Part shown: piece by piece, positions 29,011 through 36,989 of the stretch | Layout of the letters: each line of letters starts with the position of its first letter | Position numbering within the stretch: the first letter of the stretch is position 1 | Assembly: GCF_003014615.1 (NCBI RefSeq) | Contig: NZ_PYGI01000006.1 | Location: 95,489 to 159,488, forward strand | From: Marinobacterium halophilum | GTDB lineage: Bacteria; Pseudomonadota; Gammaproteobacteria; Pseudomonadales; Balneatricaceae | Direction of reading: 5' to 3' | DNA length: 64,000 bases | The notes under the pieces: generated by a model | The model's input: the letters and a program-made list of their open reading frames with translations, nothing else | Told to the model about the DNA's origin: nothing | Database searches by the model: none | Program-made: the position numbers and the translations under genes

Positions 29011-30124
29011 TGGACGCCCCTCCTATACTGCTAGTTGGTAGCAATCAGGTGGAGGATGAATCATGGAGCAGGTATTAGTGATCGGCTTGGATCTTGCGAA
29101 AAATGTCTTTCAAGTACACGGTGCTGATGAACGTGGGCGCTGTGTAATCAGAAAGTCATTGCGGAGGTCACAGGTTTACGCATTTTTTGCAAAGTTATCC
29201 AAATGTACAGTGGGGATGGAAGCATGCAGCAGCTCGCACTACTGGGGTCGAGTTATTACTGACTGCGGACATGAAGTGAAGCTGATTCCACCCCAATACG
29301 TAAAACCTTATGTAAAAACCAACAAAAATGACGCTAGCAGTGGTTCCGCGACAGCTATGGCATAAATGAAGATCAGCTGCCGGTACTGATGCAGCGCCAC
29401 ATTGAGCGTATGAGAGCTCGTTGGGTGGAGTTGGAACGCTGTATTGGTGAACTGGACCGTGAAATTGATCATCACGTCCAGCAGGATTCGGCTTGTAAGC
29501 GTTTACTTGAAGTACCAGGTATTGGCCGTTTAACCGCTTCGGCTTTGGTCGCAACCGTGGGTAATGCATTGGCGTTCAAGAATGGCCGCCAACTCTCAGC
29601 GTGGTTAGGCCTTGTTCCGCGACAGCACTCGAGTGGCGGCAAAACAGTACTCAGAGGGATCAGTAAGCGTGGGGATGCATATTTGCGCAGGATGTTGGTT
29701 CATGGTGCGCGAGCAGTGCTAAGGCATTCAGCGACCAAGAAAAATGCCGTTAGCAACTGGTTACATGCACTATCAGTGCGAGCAAACAAGAATGTGGTCA
29801 TTGTAGCAATGGCAAACAAGCTGGCACGTATAGCATGGGCATTATTGAATAAAGGGCAGCGGTACATAGAACCGGCTGCTAAATAAACCAATGACAGGAA
29901 CGCGCTGAGGTTTGCGTGGGCAGAACTTGCTGATGACAGACAGGTAGAGCCGAGACTGGATAAAGCTGCGACTAACATCGTTCGTACAGAGAACGTTAAA
30001 ATGATTAGCACCCAGTCAGCGGAATTCATCAGGGATAGAGGTTAATACCTCGTAAAAATCCGGATAGATGGCTGCAATACCTTTATGTCACGAAATGTTT
30101 TGCTTGCACAAAACGGGGCGTCCA
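29011..30124 (+). mobile_element. Degenerate IS110-family (IS1111-type) insertion sequence
   Basis: Bounded by perfect 10-bp inverted repeats TGGACGCCCC (29011-29020) and GGGGCGTCCA (30115-30124). Subterminal inverted repeats are a feature of the IS1111 subgroup; the true ends should lie a few bases outside. The element holds one broken transposase gene and 228 bp of 3' non-coding DNA. At ~1.1 kb it is shorter than intact members, consistent with the internal deletion in the transposase. Confidence 0.8.
29063..29886 (+). pseudogene. IS110/IS1111-family transposase, internally deleted and frameshifted
   Basis: The N-terminal part (29063 to about 29338) has the DEDD-recombinase start GLDLAKNVFQVHG and GMEACSSSHYWGR up to KTNKNDAS. 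After a junction near 29340 the reading continues in another frame (FRDSYGINEDQLPVL...) into the C-terminal domain: helix-hairpin-helix VPGIGRLTASALVATVG and the serine-containing SAWLGLVPRQHSSGGKTVLRGISKRGDAYLRRML. About 60-80 residues with the last part of the DEDD site are missing. The product cannot be active. Confidence 0.88.
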
Positions 30125-30144
30125 TAGATGTTATCCCTCAATCT

Positions 30145-30203
30145 GAATGTTCGCTTTGCGACCAGGGCATCCTCTGAGCTTAGCTAAACAAAAGCGAACA
30201 TTC
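30145..30203. repeat. Inverted repeat / hairpin downstream of the IS element
   Basis: Perfect 13-bp arms GAATGTTCGCTTT (30145-30157) and AAAGCGAACATTC (30191-30203) with a 33-bp loop, 20 bp outside the IS right end. Such GAATGT..CGCTT hairpins are common intergenic remnants. The following 30204-30350 carries no gene. Confidence 0.6.
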
Positions 30204-30350
30204 GAAAATTGTCAGAATGACCACCGCCTAGGCCTTCCCAGCTGCTCTAAATAAACGGGTTCTTGATGCCTCCTTCTCGCGATCATTTAATTCCAGTGGC
30301 ATCTGACGTCCAATGATCCGTTCTTACTGATCTCGGATAGCTGAAGGATT

Positions 30351-31226
30351 TCAACCTACTGTAAGGGCTCTGGCAGCCGATACGACACATCTCTGAAGGG
30401 GCTGCATGAAATCGGGGCTCAGGGTGCCTGCGTCAATTATATTCATAGTCAATAACCTTTGCCCGGGTAGCTGATCGATTTGGAAAGGGCGAACCCTTGA
30501 ACACGTAATAGACGACTCTGGCAATAGGGCCACTGCCAGTCCCGATTCGACCGCCGAGTATAGGTTAGCCATGTCCGAACTGGTCAGCACCGGATGATAG
30601 TCCAGGCCGGATTGCCTCAGATCCGAGGTAGCGAGATCCCGCAACGCGCAGTCGCTCTCCAGCAAGGCAACCGGGAGTGCCTCCTCTGTATTAATCGGTA
30701 GCCCAGCCGGGGCATACCAGCACAGCGCCTCCGACCACAAGCTCTTCTCCGAGACGAATTGAGGCTCGCCTGTAACAATGGCCACATCCAGATCCCCGGT
30801 GATCACCAATTCCCGGAGTTTACGGCTGCGGCCACAGGTAATCCGGGGAACCAGCTCGGGAAAGGCCTCCCGAATGCGAGGAATGAACTGCTTTAGGAAT
30901 GAGTGGGCATAATCTGTGGGTATTCCGAAGTGCACCGGCCCTCGCAGGGGCTCCGCGCTAAGCGCACTCAGCGTCTCATTGTTGAGACGCAGCAGTCTGT
31001 CAATGTAACTCAGCAACGTTTTACCGGGCTCCGTAAGCTTGATGCCCTGGTTGCTCCGTTCAAGAAGTCGCTGCCCCAGCTGTTCTTCCAGGCGCTTGAT
31101 CTGCATGCTGACAGCTGCTTGCGAGCGGTACAAGCGACTCGATGCCTCTTTAAAACCGCCTGCCTCTACCACGGCAGCGAAGGTGTTCAATAGGTCCAGA
31201 TCCAGTATGGGTTTCATAGGATTCAT
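30351..31226 (-). CDS. LysR-family transcriptional regulator
   Basis: 291 residues: N-terminal winged helix (about 8-66, LLNTFAAVVEAGGFKEASSRLYRSQ...QIKRLEEQLG) and a C-terminal periplasmic-binding-like effector domain (VHFGIPTDYAHSFL..., GLAVALLPES). Divergent from the dehydrogenase at 31378, with a 151-bp shared intergenic region, so it most likely controls that gene and itself. The effector is unknown. Confidence 0.9.
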   Translation of the reverse strand: MNPMKPILDLDLLNTFAAVVEAGGFKEASSRLYRSQAAVSMQIKRLEEQLGQRLLERSNQGIKLTEPGKTLLSYIDRLLRLNNETLSALSAEPLRGPVHFGIPTDYAHSFLKQFIPRIREAFPELVPRITCGRSRKLRELVITGDLDVAIVTGEPQFVSEKSLWSEALCWYAPAGLPINTEEALPVALLESDCALRDLATSDLRQSGLDYHPVLTSSDMANLYSAVESGLAVALLPESSITCSRVRPFQIDQLPGQRLLTMNIIDAGTLSPDFMQPLQRCVVSAARALTVG

Positions 31227-31377
31227 CTTCGTTCGTGTATCACAAAACCTAAACTAGTGTATCAGCGATATTCGTTTGATTGAACTACTCTGCACTTCTA
31301 TGATGTCGCCATATTCATTGCAATTGACGATTTAGTGATCAGGCCAAGGGGTCTGGCACGAACGAGGATATGACACC

Positions 31378-32487
31378 ATGAACCACATCGATATCCCTGA
31401 GACCATGACCGGAGTTGTTCTCACCGGGCATGGTGGTTTGGATAAACTCGAATTCCGGGAGAACCTTAACGTGCCCAAGGCCGGGGTGGGTGAGGTGCTT
31501 ATCAAGGTCGGTGCGAGTGCAATCAACAACACCGACATAAATACCCGCACAGGCTGGTATTCTAAGGGCGTGACAACGGGAACGGATCAAGGAGCGGCAT
31601 CGGGATTTGAGACGGCCAGCGAGGAAGACGGTACCTGGTCCGGAAAGCCCTTGAGCTTTCCGCGTATTCAGGGAGCCGATGTGTGCGGAACCATCGTTGC
31701 GGTCGGTGAGGCAGTGGACCGGGGACGGATCGGCGAGCGAGTGCTGGTTCGCCCCATGCAACAGTCGCCTGATAACCCGTCCTCCTACAACCTCATCACA
31801 TTTGGTTCCGAGTGCAATGGCGGCTACGCCGAGTACGCCGTGGCGAGATCCAGCGAAGTGTTTGCGGTTAACAGCAGACTGAGCGACACCGAGCTGGCTT
31901 CTTTTCCGTGCGCCTATTCAACCGCCGAGGGCATGCTGGACAGAGCCGGCCTGAAATCCGGAGAACGGATTCTAATCACAGGCGCTTCCGGCGGCGTTGG
32001 ATCAGCAGCAATTCAGCTGGCGAAACGCCGAGGTGCCGAGGTCATCGGCGTGTGCGGTGAATCCAAGTTCGACGAGGTGCGTTTACTGGGCGCTGATCAG
32101 GTCATTCCCAGGGGCCAGTCGCTGCTGGAAGTACTGGAGCAGGACAGCGTTCAGGTAGTGGCGGATCTGGTCGCTGGCCCGCAGTGGCCGGAGTTATTGA
32201 AGGTGCTTGGCCGAGGCGGTCGTTACGTCGCCTCGGGGGCCATCGCGGGTCCCATCGTAGAGCTGGATGTGCGCACTCTGTACCTCAAGGATCTGAGTTT
32301 CTTCGGCTCTACCTGGCAGCCCAAGCGAGTGTTCGAGAACCTGATCGGCTACATCGAGCGCAATGAAATTCGACCGGTGCTTGCAAGTACCTATACTTTG
32401 CGGGATGTCGTTCAAGCCCAGGAGGATTTTATGGCCAAGCGCTTTTCGGGCAAATTGGCAATTGAAATCGGCAGCCAGGTGAGCTGA
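31378..32487 (+). CDS. Zinc-type medium-chain alcohol dehydrogenase / quinone oxidoreductase-like protein
   Basis: 369 residues of MDR superfamily: GroES-like N-terminal domain (GVGEVLIKVGASAINNTDINTRTGWYS, IQGADVCGTIVAVGEAVDRGRIGERVLV) and Rossmann domain with NAD(P)-binding GASGGVGSAAIQLAKRRGAEVIGV (positions about 202-225). It lacks the standard catalytic GHE zinc motif, having GADVCGTIVA instead, which places it nearer the quinone-oxidoreductase type. Probable target of the divergent LysR regulator. The substrate is unknown. Confidence 0.85.
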   Translation: MNHIDIPETMTGVVLTGHGGLDKLEFRENLNVPKAGVGEVLIKVGASAINNTDINTRTGWYSKGVTTGTDQGAASGFETASEEDGTWSGKPLSFPRIQGADVCGTIVAVGEAVDRGRIGERVLVRPMQQSPDNPSSYNLITFGSECNGGYAEYAVARSSEVFAVNSRLSDTELASFPCAYSTAEGMLDRAGLKSGERILITGASGGVGSAAIQLAKRRGAEVIGVCGESKFDEVRLLGADQVIPRGQSLLEVLEQDSVQVVADLVAGPQWPELLKVLGRGGRYVASGAIAGPIVELDVRTLYLKDLSFFGSTWQPKRVFENLIGYIERNEIRPVLASTYTLRDVVQAQEDFMAKRFSGKLAIEIGSQVS

Positions 32488-33045
32488 TTTGAGGATGGTA
32501 AGACTGGCAACACGTCGGTGTTGCCAGGATTCTCCGTTCAGGCCAGTTTCGGAGCAACTAGCTCTTCGAATACCGCCAATCCCGTCTGGCATTTTTGAGC
32601 CGAGCATGGAGCCTGAATTCGCAGCAACGAAAATACCGCCATCGGTATTTCCAGCTTCACCGATGCCTTTGGTCCACATAGTTAACGTCAGCTTGCCCTG
32701 AGCATAGGCGGCCATGTCGCCCATAAACTTTTCTTGCCCCGAAGAGCGTCCAACTCCACCGTCGATTGAGCCGTGGAAGACTGTTGATAGTCATAAGCTA
32801 ACTCTGCCTTGCTATGCGGGCTCGGGGCTCCGATGACTGTTCGAGTTATCGCTAACGAGTCATGCAGCGCTACACACTTGTTATCGGTCTCTCGCAAGAG
32901 GAGCCGGCCAATCATCGAGCTGCTGCATGAAGGCCCTCAATGGCCGTTGAGGGTGGGTCCCAATTTACCCGGAAAACACAGAGAATTATCCATACAGGGC
33001 CAGTCACGGCGACGTCTACTATGCTGGCTGCGTTAGAGAATGTGA
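32488..33045. other. Region without a confident gene; probable gene remnant
   Basis: On the minus strand, 32503-32760 reads as coding-like (GQEKFMGDMAAYAQG, TMWTKGIGEAGNTDGGIF, MLGSKMPDGIGG) but is open at neither end as a sensible gene. It looks like a truncated ORF of unknown family. A 7-bp hairpin (CCCTCAA/TTGAGGG, 32934-32953) lies downstream. Nothing else is recognisable up to the toxin-antitoxin promoter. Confidence 0.35.
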
Positions 33046-33080
33046 TTGTCTGATCCGCAAAGTGATACTATAGTGTCACT
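33046..33080 (+). promoter_or_regulatory. Promoter and operator of the toxin-antitoxin pair
   Basis: TTGTCT (33046-33051), 17 bp, TATAGT (33069-33074). A 20-bp palindrome AGTGATACTATAGTGTCACT (33061-33080, one mismatch) covers the -10, the arrangement expected for autorepression by the antitoxin. Confidence 0.7.
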
Positions 33081-33104
33081 ATCAATTTGGATCAGGGTGA
33101 GCCC

Positions 33105-33362
33105 ATGAAAGTTGAGCTTGTTACAAACCTTAAGCGCCAAGCTACAAAAATCTTGGCAGACCTGCATATGTCTAAAGAGCCGGTACTGATCACTGAGCAT
33201 GGCCTGCCATCGGCTTATCTTGTTGATGTGCAGGATTACGAGTTCATGCAGCGTCGGCTTGAGCTGCTTGAGGAGCTCTCACGAGGAGAGCGTGCTGTAC
33301 TTGAGGGAAGAACGTACAGCCAAAGTGAGGCCAGGGAGAAAATGAGTAAATGGCTGAAGTAA
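33105..33362 (+). CDS. Antitoxin, Phd/YefM family
   Basis: 85 residues with the Phd/YefM N-terminal DNA-binding fold (MKVELVTNLKRQATKILADL, then EPVLITEHGLPSAYLVDVQDYE) and a C-terminal toxin-neutralising tail. ATG 33105 is preferred over 33087, as GGTGAG lies just upstream. It overlaps the toxin gene by 13 bp. DNA binding at the upstream palindrome is inferred. Confidence 0.88.
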   Translation: MKVELVTNLKRQATKILADLHMSKEPVLITEHGLPSAYLVDVQDYEFMQRRLELLEELSRGERAVLEGRTYSQSEAREKMSKWLK

Positions 33363-33652
33363 TCTGGACTGAGCCGGCTTTTCAAGAGTTAAGTGCAATC
33401 GCAGAGTACATTGCTCTGGATAATCCTGCCGCTGCAAGCCGCTTGGTAGAAGAGGTTTTCGATAAAATCGACCGCTTGGAAGTTTTTCCGCAATCCGGGC
33501 GGATTCCTCCAGAGCTTCCTAATTCGGTATACAGGGAAGTAGTTGTTCCACCGTGTCGCATTTTTTATCGTGAGGATGAGAAGCGGGTTTTTGTCCTCTA
33601 TGTCAGGCGAGAGGAGAGGCAGCTTCGTGCGTACATGCTTGGGAGCAGCTAA
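33350..33652 (+). CDS. Toxin, RelE/ParE superfamily
   Basis: 100 residues: MAEVIWTEPAFQELSAIAEYIALDNPAAASRLVEEVFDKIDRL is marked by the W-T-x-x-A..DL..I..YI pattern of ParE/RelE (residues 1-43), followed by PxxGR (FPQSGRIPPEL) and the core strand YREVVVPPCRIFYRE. Translationally coupled to the antitoxin. By family it acts on gyrase (ParE) or ribosome-bound mRNA (RelE); the EYI..DNP..A pattern favours ParE. The stop codon lies inside the left arm of the attC-like hairpin. Confidence 0.88.
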   Translation: MAEVIWTEPAFQELSAIAEYIALDNPAAASRLVEEVFDKIDRLEVFPQSGRIPPELPNSVYREVVVPPCRIFYREDEKRVFVLYVRREERQLRAYMLGSS

Positions 33653-33724
33653 CCAGGCGCCTCACTCGGATGCCCTTGTCTCCGCTTCGCTACGTCAGGG
33701 CCACCGGTGCGCTCAGCGTTAGCT
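33647..33724 (+). repeat. attC-like imperfect hairpin after the toxin gene
   Basis: 78 bp bounded by AGCTAAC (33647-33653) and its inverse GTTAGCT (33718-33724). The interior has CAGGCGC on the left, GCTCAGC on the right, and a TCCGCTTCGCTACG-type tip, as in integron cassette recombination sites. The arms pair imperfectly as expected of attC. No integrase or second attC is visible, so it may be a solitary or decayed site. Confidence 0.5.
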
Positions 33725-33801
33725 TACCGAGTTACCCACGAACAGTAGATACTTTCCATGGTAATGAAGAGCAGCTTTGTTACCCCCTGAAGTAATCTGC
33801 A

Positions 33802-33825
33802 AGGGGCAGTCTGAATACTGCCCCT
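33802..33825 (-). terminator. Stem-loop after the TonB receptor gene
   Basis: 9-bp perfect stem AGGGGCAGT / ACTGCCCCT with a 6-nt loop, 16 bp beyond the receptor stop on the minus strand; no long U run follows. Confidence 0.6.
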
Positions 33826-33840
33826 GCTTGGGTGGGTGAA

Positions 33841-36099
33841 TCAGAATGTGACTTTCACCCCAACGTAAGCAGAACGCCCCATACCGGGAACAGCAATGCC
33901 CCAAGGGATACCGTTCATCGACATGGTGCGACCTTGTCCGGTGTACACGCCGCCGGTCGGCAGGGCGTAATCGCGATCAAACAGGTTTTCTACACCGAAG
34001 TCGAGGCGGGTCTGTTTCCATGAATGGCTGGCGCGCAGGTTGATCAGGCTGTAGCCAGAGGTGGCGACCTCGTTGCGTACATCGGATACGCTGTCCTTGT
34101 CATCCACCACGACCCACTCGATGCCGTTATCCCAGCCACCTTGCTGGTGGGTCAGCGTGAAGCGGCCATTAAGCGGCATGATGTTGTACAGGTCTTCACC
34201 AGTGGTGCGATTTTTGCCATCTGTGTAATTAACGACACTTTTCAGGCCCCAGGCACCCCAGTGATTACTGGCCAACGGCATTTGCATCGACAGATCAATG
34301 CCGTACAGTCGAGCAGATTGATTGGCGTATTGCAGCACATTGAACTGATCGTCAGCCCAGCCAGGGCGTTTGACCGCATCAACATAATCGCTCACGCGGG
34401 TATAAAAGGGGGTGGCCGTGAATACCCAGCTACGATCGGTTGCGTGCCAGTCAAACGTGGCCGATGCGGTATAGGCGGTTTCAGGTTTCAGATTGATATC
34501 ACCGACATACCCGTTGCCGTCACCGACAAAGTTGTTCATGGTTGCTGCCATCGGCCAGCTGGACCACGTGTAGCGTTCGTACAGGTTAGGTGAACGCACC
34601 TTGCGTGCCAGCCCCATTTCGATATCCAGATTATCACTGTACTGGTAACGCGCCAGTGCGGTCAGGTCGATGTTGTGATCGGTCTGACTGCGGTCTTGTG
34701 CATTGAAGGTGGCTGACTCTGTCGCCTGACCAGCCATCATGCTGTATCCATGGACGGCATCAGCATCCATCTGAACGTGTTCATAGCGCATGCCGACCAG
34801 TGTGAGCCATTGATCATTGAGCTGTGATTCCAGTTCGGCAAACACGGCAGCACGGTCACGCTTGCCATTATTAATGTTGAGGAATGTGTCAGGCCCCATG
34901 CCGCCACCGGAGGCGGTCCAGTAATCATCCAAACGGTAGTGCTGGTACTCGGCCCCAAGCCGCAGCAAATCATCGGCACTCAGGTCAATGTCGGCTTTCA
35001 GGGTAAGTCCCGTGTTTTCACTTTCCGAATACATGGGCATGCCTGCCGCACAGGTATTGGCCTTACCATCGACCATGAAACCGATTGGGCTACAGGGGTT
35101 GCCCGGGCCGGACAGCGCCCCGTACCAGAAACGTTTATCGGCGCCGAAGTCCATGAAGTGGTCGACTTGCTCATGGTAGGCACGGGCTTCAAGGATGCCC
35201 CAGTCCAAACGACGGGTCCAGGCCAGGTTGACCAGCTTTTGTGTATTCTCCAGTAGATCCATGCGCTGATTCGGGTACAGCTGCTCGGGCATGTCCTGAT
35301 AGCTGAACTGAGACTCGAACAGGTCATCCCCCGCTTTAAAGGCTATGCCCAACGTATGGTTTTGAGTCTCGTAAGCGGTGGAGCCCACTTCATCCAGTGG
35401 AAGTGTATGGCCGGGGCGGCCGGTTTCGGTGGTGGTTTTGAAATCACCTCCAGCCGTGTAGTTGTCAGCTTTGCTCCAGGAGCCGCTATAGCGGATGTTC
35501 AGGTTTTCAGTCGCATGAGTGGCCGCAGCATTGCCCCCCACTGCGTTGTTGTTGCTGCGGTAAAACGCGCCGATCTCACCTTTAGTCAAGCTTGACTCAC
35601 CACTACGGGCGAACTCCGGTTCCGGTTTATCGGCAACGATCGTGCCGCCAATGCTGTCACCGCCGACACTGACCGGGGTGATACCGGCAAAGACCTTAAG
35701 CAGGCCGATATTGCTGGGGTCCATGTAGGACAAGGGTGGATTCATATGGTTGGGACAGGCTGCAATCAGGTCCATGCCATCCACTTTGACCCGCAAGCGA
35801 TCATCGGCCAAGCCGTGGATGACGGGCAAGCTGGAAACGCCTCCTGCACCGTTAAGGCTGACGCCGGGTACATCGCGCAGCAGACTGGCGCTGTCATTGG
35901 TTGCCGCGCGCAGTTGGTTCAAAACGGACTGTTCAACCTGTACAGCACCTTCCAGCGAGCGTTGTTCGATGGGGGCTTCAACCAGAATCGGTTCATTCGG
36001 TGCGGTTTGCGCGTGTGCTGATTGGGCCAAGGTGATGCATGCGATAGCGATTGAAAGCTGACCCAGCTGAAATACCGGTAATCCTTTTACGTTGTTCAT
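33841..36099 (-). CDS. TonB-dependent outer-membrane receptor, probable copper type (OprC/NosA-like)
   Basis: 752 residues with signal peptide (about 1-30, cleavage after QSAHA), plug domain (DVPGVSLNGAGG...) and 22-strand barrel ending ...GRSAYVGVKVTF with C-terminal Phe. The plug has AACPNHMNPPLSYMDPS; C-x3-M here corresponds to the copper-binding CxxxM motif known in OprC. Start 36099 is supported by AGGAG; a longer frame to 36228 has no RBS and would bury the signal peptide. Copper as substrate rests on that motif and overall resemblance; another metal or chelate is possible. Confidence 0.82.
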   Translation of the reverse strand: MNNVKGLPVFQLGQLSIAIACITLAQSAHAQTAPNEPILVEAPIEQRSLEGAVQVEQSVLNQLRAATNDSASLLRDVPGVSLNGAGGVSSLPVIHGLADDRLRVKVDGMDLIAACPNHMNPPLSYMDPSNIGLLKVFAGITPVSVGGDSIGGTIVADKPEPEFARSGESSLTKGEIGAFYRSNNNAVGGNAAATHATENLNIRYSGSWSKADNYTAGGDFKTTTETGRPGHTLPLDEVGSTAYETQNHTLGIAFKAGDDLFESQFSYQDMPEQLYPNQRMDLLENTQKLVNLAWTRRLDWGILEARAYHEQVDHFMDFGADKRFWYGALSGPGNPCSPIGFMVDGKANTCAAGMPMYSESENTGLTLKADIDLSADDLLRLGAEYQHYRLDDYWTASGGGMGPDTFLNINNGKRDRAAVFAELESQLNDQWLTLVGMRYEHVQMDADAVHGYSMMAGQATESATFNAQDRSQTDHNIDLTALARYQYSDNLDIEMGLARKVRSPNLYERYTWSSWPMAATMNNFVGDGNGYVGDINLKPETAYTASATFDWHATDRSWVFTATPFYTRVSDYVDAVKRPGWADDQFNVLQYANQSARLYGIDLSMQMPLASNHWGAWGLKSVVNYTDGKNRTTGEDLYNIMPLNGRFTLTHQQGGWDNGIEWVVVDDKDSVSDVRNEVATSGYSLINLRASHSWKQTRLDFGVENLFDRDYALPTGGVYTGQGRTMSMNGIPWGIAVPGMGRSAYVGVKVTF

Positions 36100-36206
36100 C
36101 CAAACTCCTGAATCTTCACCAAGTGCTGTTGCAGGCTGAAAGTCGAAGGGGATGCGTATTGTATTTAAAGGTTCAGCGGCGGGGGATGAGGCATAGTGTC
36201 GCAGGT

Positions 36207-36232
36207 GGCCATGCCCACTGCCGGGCATGGCC
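36207..36232 (-). terminator. Stem-loop after the LysE gene
   Basis: Perfect 10-bp stem GGCCATGCCC / GGGCATGGCC with a 6-nt loop, between the LysE stop and the receptor start on the minus strand. It separates the two transcripts; no U run is evident. Confidence 0.6.
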
Positions 36233-36260
36233 TGAATGAGGCGTGCGGTCTCAGTGCCGC

Positions 36261-36881
36261 TTATTGGCGCAGTGCAAGATAAGCCCCTGCGCCTGCCATG
36301 ATGGAGCCTGCACTGCGGTTCAGGTGTTTCATGGCGCGCTCCGAACGAAAGAACCCCCGTGCCTTGGCGGCAAAGATCGCAATCGACATGACGCCAATCA
36401 TGAGTGCGACCAGGGTGAGTGCGGATGCGAGCACGATGTCGCCAGCGTTGAGTGCGCTCAGGTCCATGAACGTGGGCAGGAAGGCGATATAAAACAGAAT
36501 GACTTTCGGGTTGGACGCTGAAATCAGAAAGCCCTGCACAAAGCTGGCGACCATGCCGGAACGGCCAGCTTGACTATCGCGCATAGCGTCGGCCGATACC
36601 GGTGCCGTCCACATTTTATAGCCCAGGTAGAACAGGTATGCTGCCCCGATAATACGGATGGCCGTAAACAGTTCAGACCAGTGAGTAGCAATGGCGGCAA
36701 GGCCGAGGCAAGCGGCAACCAGGTACAGGATATCGTTTGTCACCATGCCCAGTGCCAGTACGGTGCAGCTACGTGCACCGCTGGTCAGCGCCCGTGCCAG
36801 AATCGCAAACACGCCGGGGCCAGGAGTAATGCCAAAGATCAGTACGGCAAAAAAGAAGGAAAGTGCGCTTTCAAAGGTCAT
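36261..36881 (-). CDS. LysE/RhtB-family exporter
   Basis: 206 residues, six TM helices, with the family's N-terminal FGITPGPGVFAILARALTSGARS motif and SNPKVILFYIAFLPTF in the second half. LysE/RhtB proteins export amino acids or related compounds. It lies between the TonB receptor and the second TRAP system; a role in relieving amino-acid overflow is possible but not shown. Confidence 0.9.
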   Translation of the reverse strand: MTFESALSFFFAVLIFGITPGPGVFAILARALTSGARSCTVLALGMVTNDILYLVAACLGLAAIATHWSELFTAIRIIGAAYLFYLGYKMWTAPVSADAMRDSQAGRSGMVASFVQGFLISASNPKVILFYIAFLPTFMDLSALNAGDIVLASALTLVALMIGVMSIAIFAAKARGFFRSERAMKHLNRSAGSIMAGAGAYLALRQ

Positions 36882-36989
36882 GTCAGCCCTGCGAGGTAAA
36901 ACGGAACATTATGTGTTAGATGCCGGTGCAAGGCCATGTTTTCAAAGCCAGCACAGGCATCAGTTTAACGTTCACAACTTCAGGATCAA

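Noticed and set aside
30228..30325. Short minus-strand peptide (MPLELNDREKEASRTRLFR...) beside the IS element
   Set aside because: Under 30 codons after a stop, no RBS, no family recognised; too little to call even a pseudogene.
32960..33040. GCGTTAGAG at 33031 as the right end of a second attC site
   Set aside because: No matching RYYYAAC left arm at a plausible distance; nearest CTAAC (32852) is ~185 bp away without hairpin symmetry.
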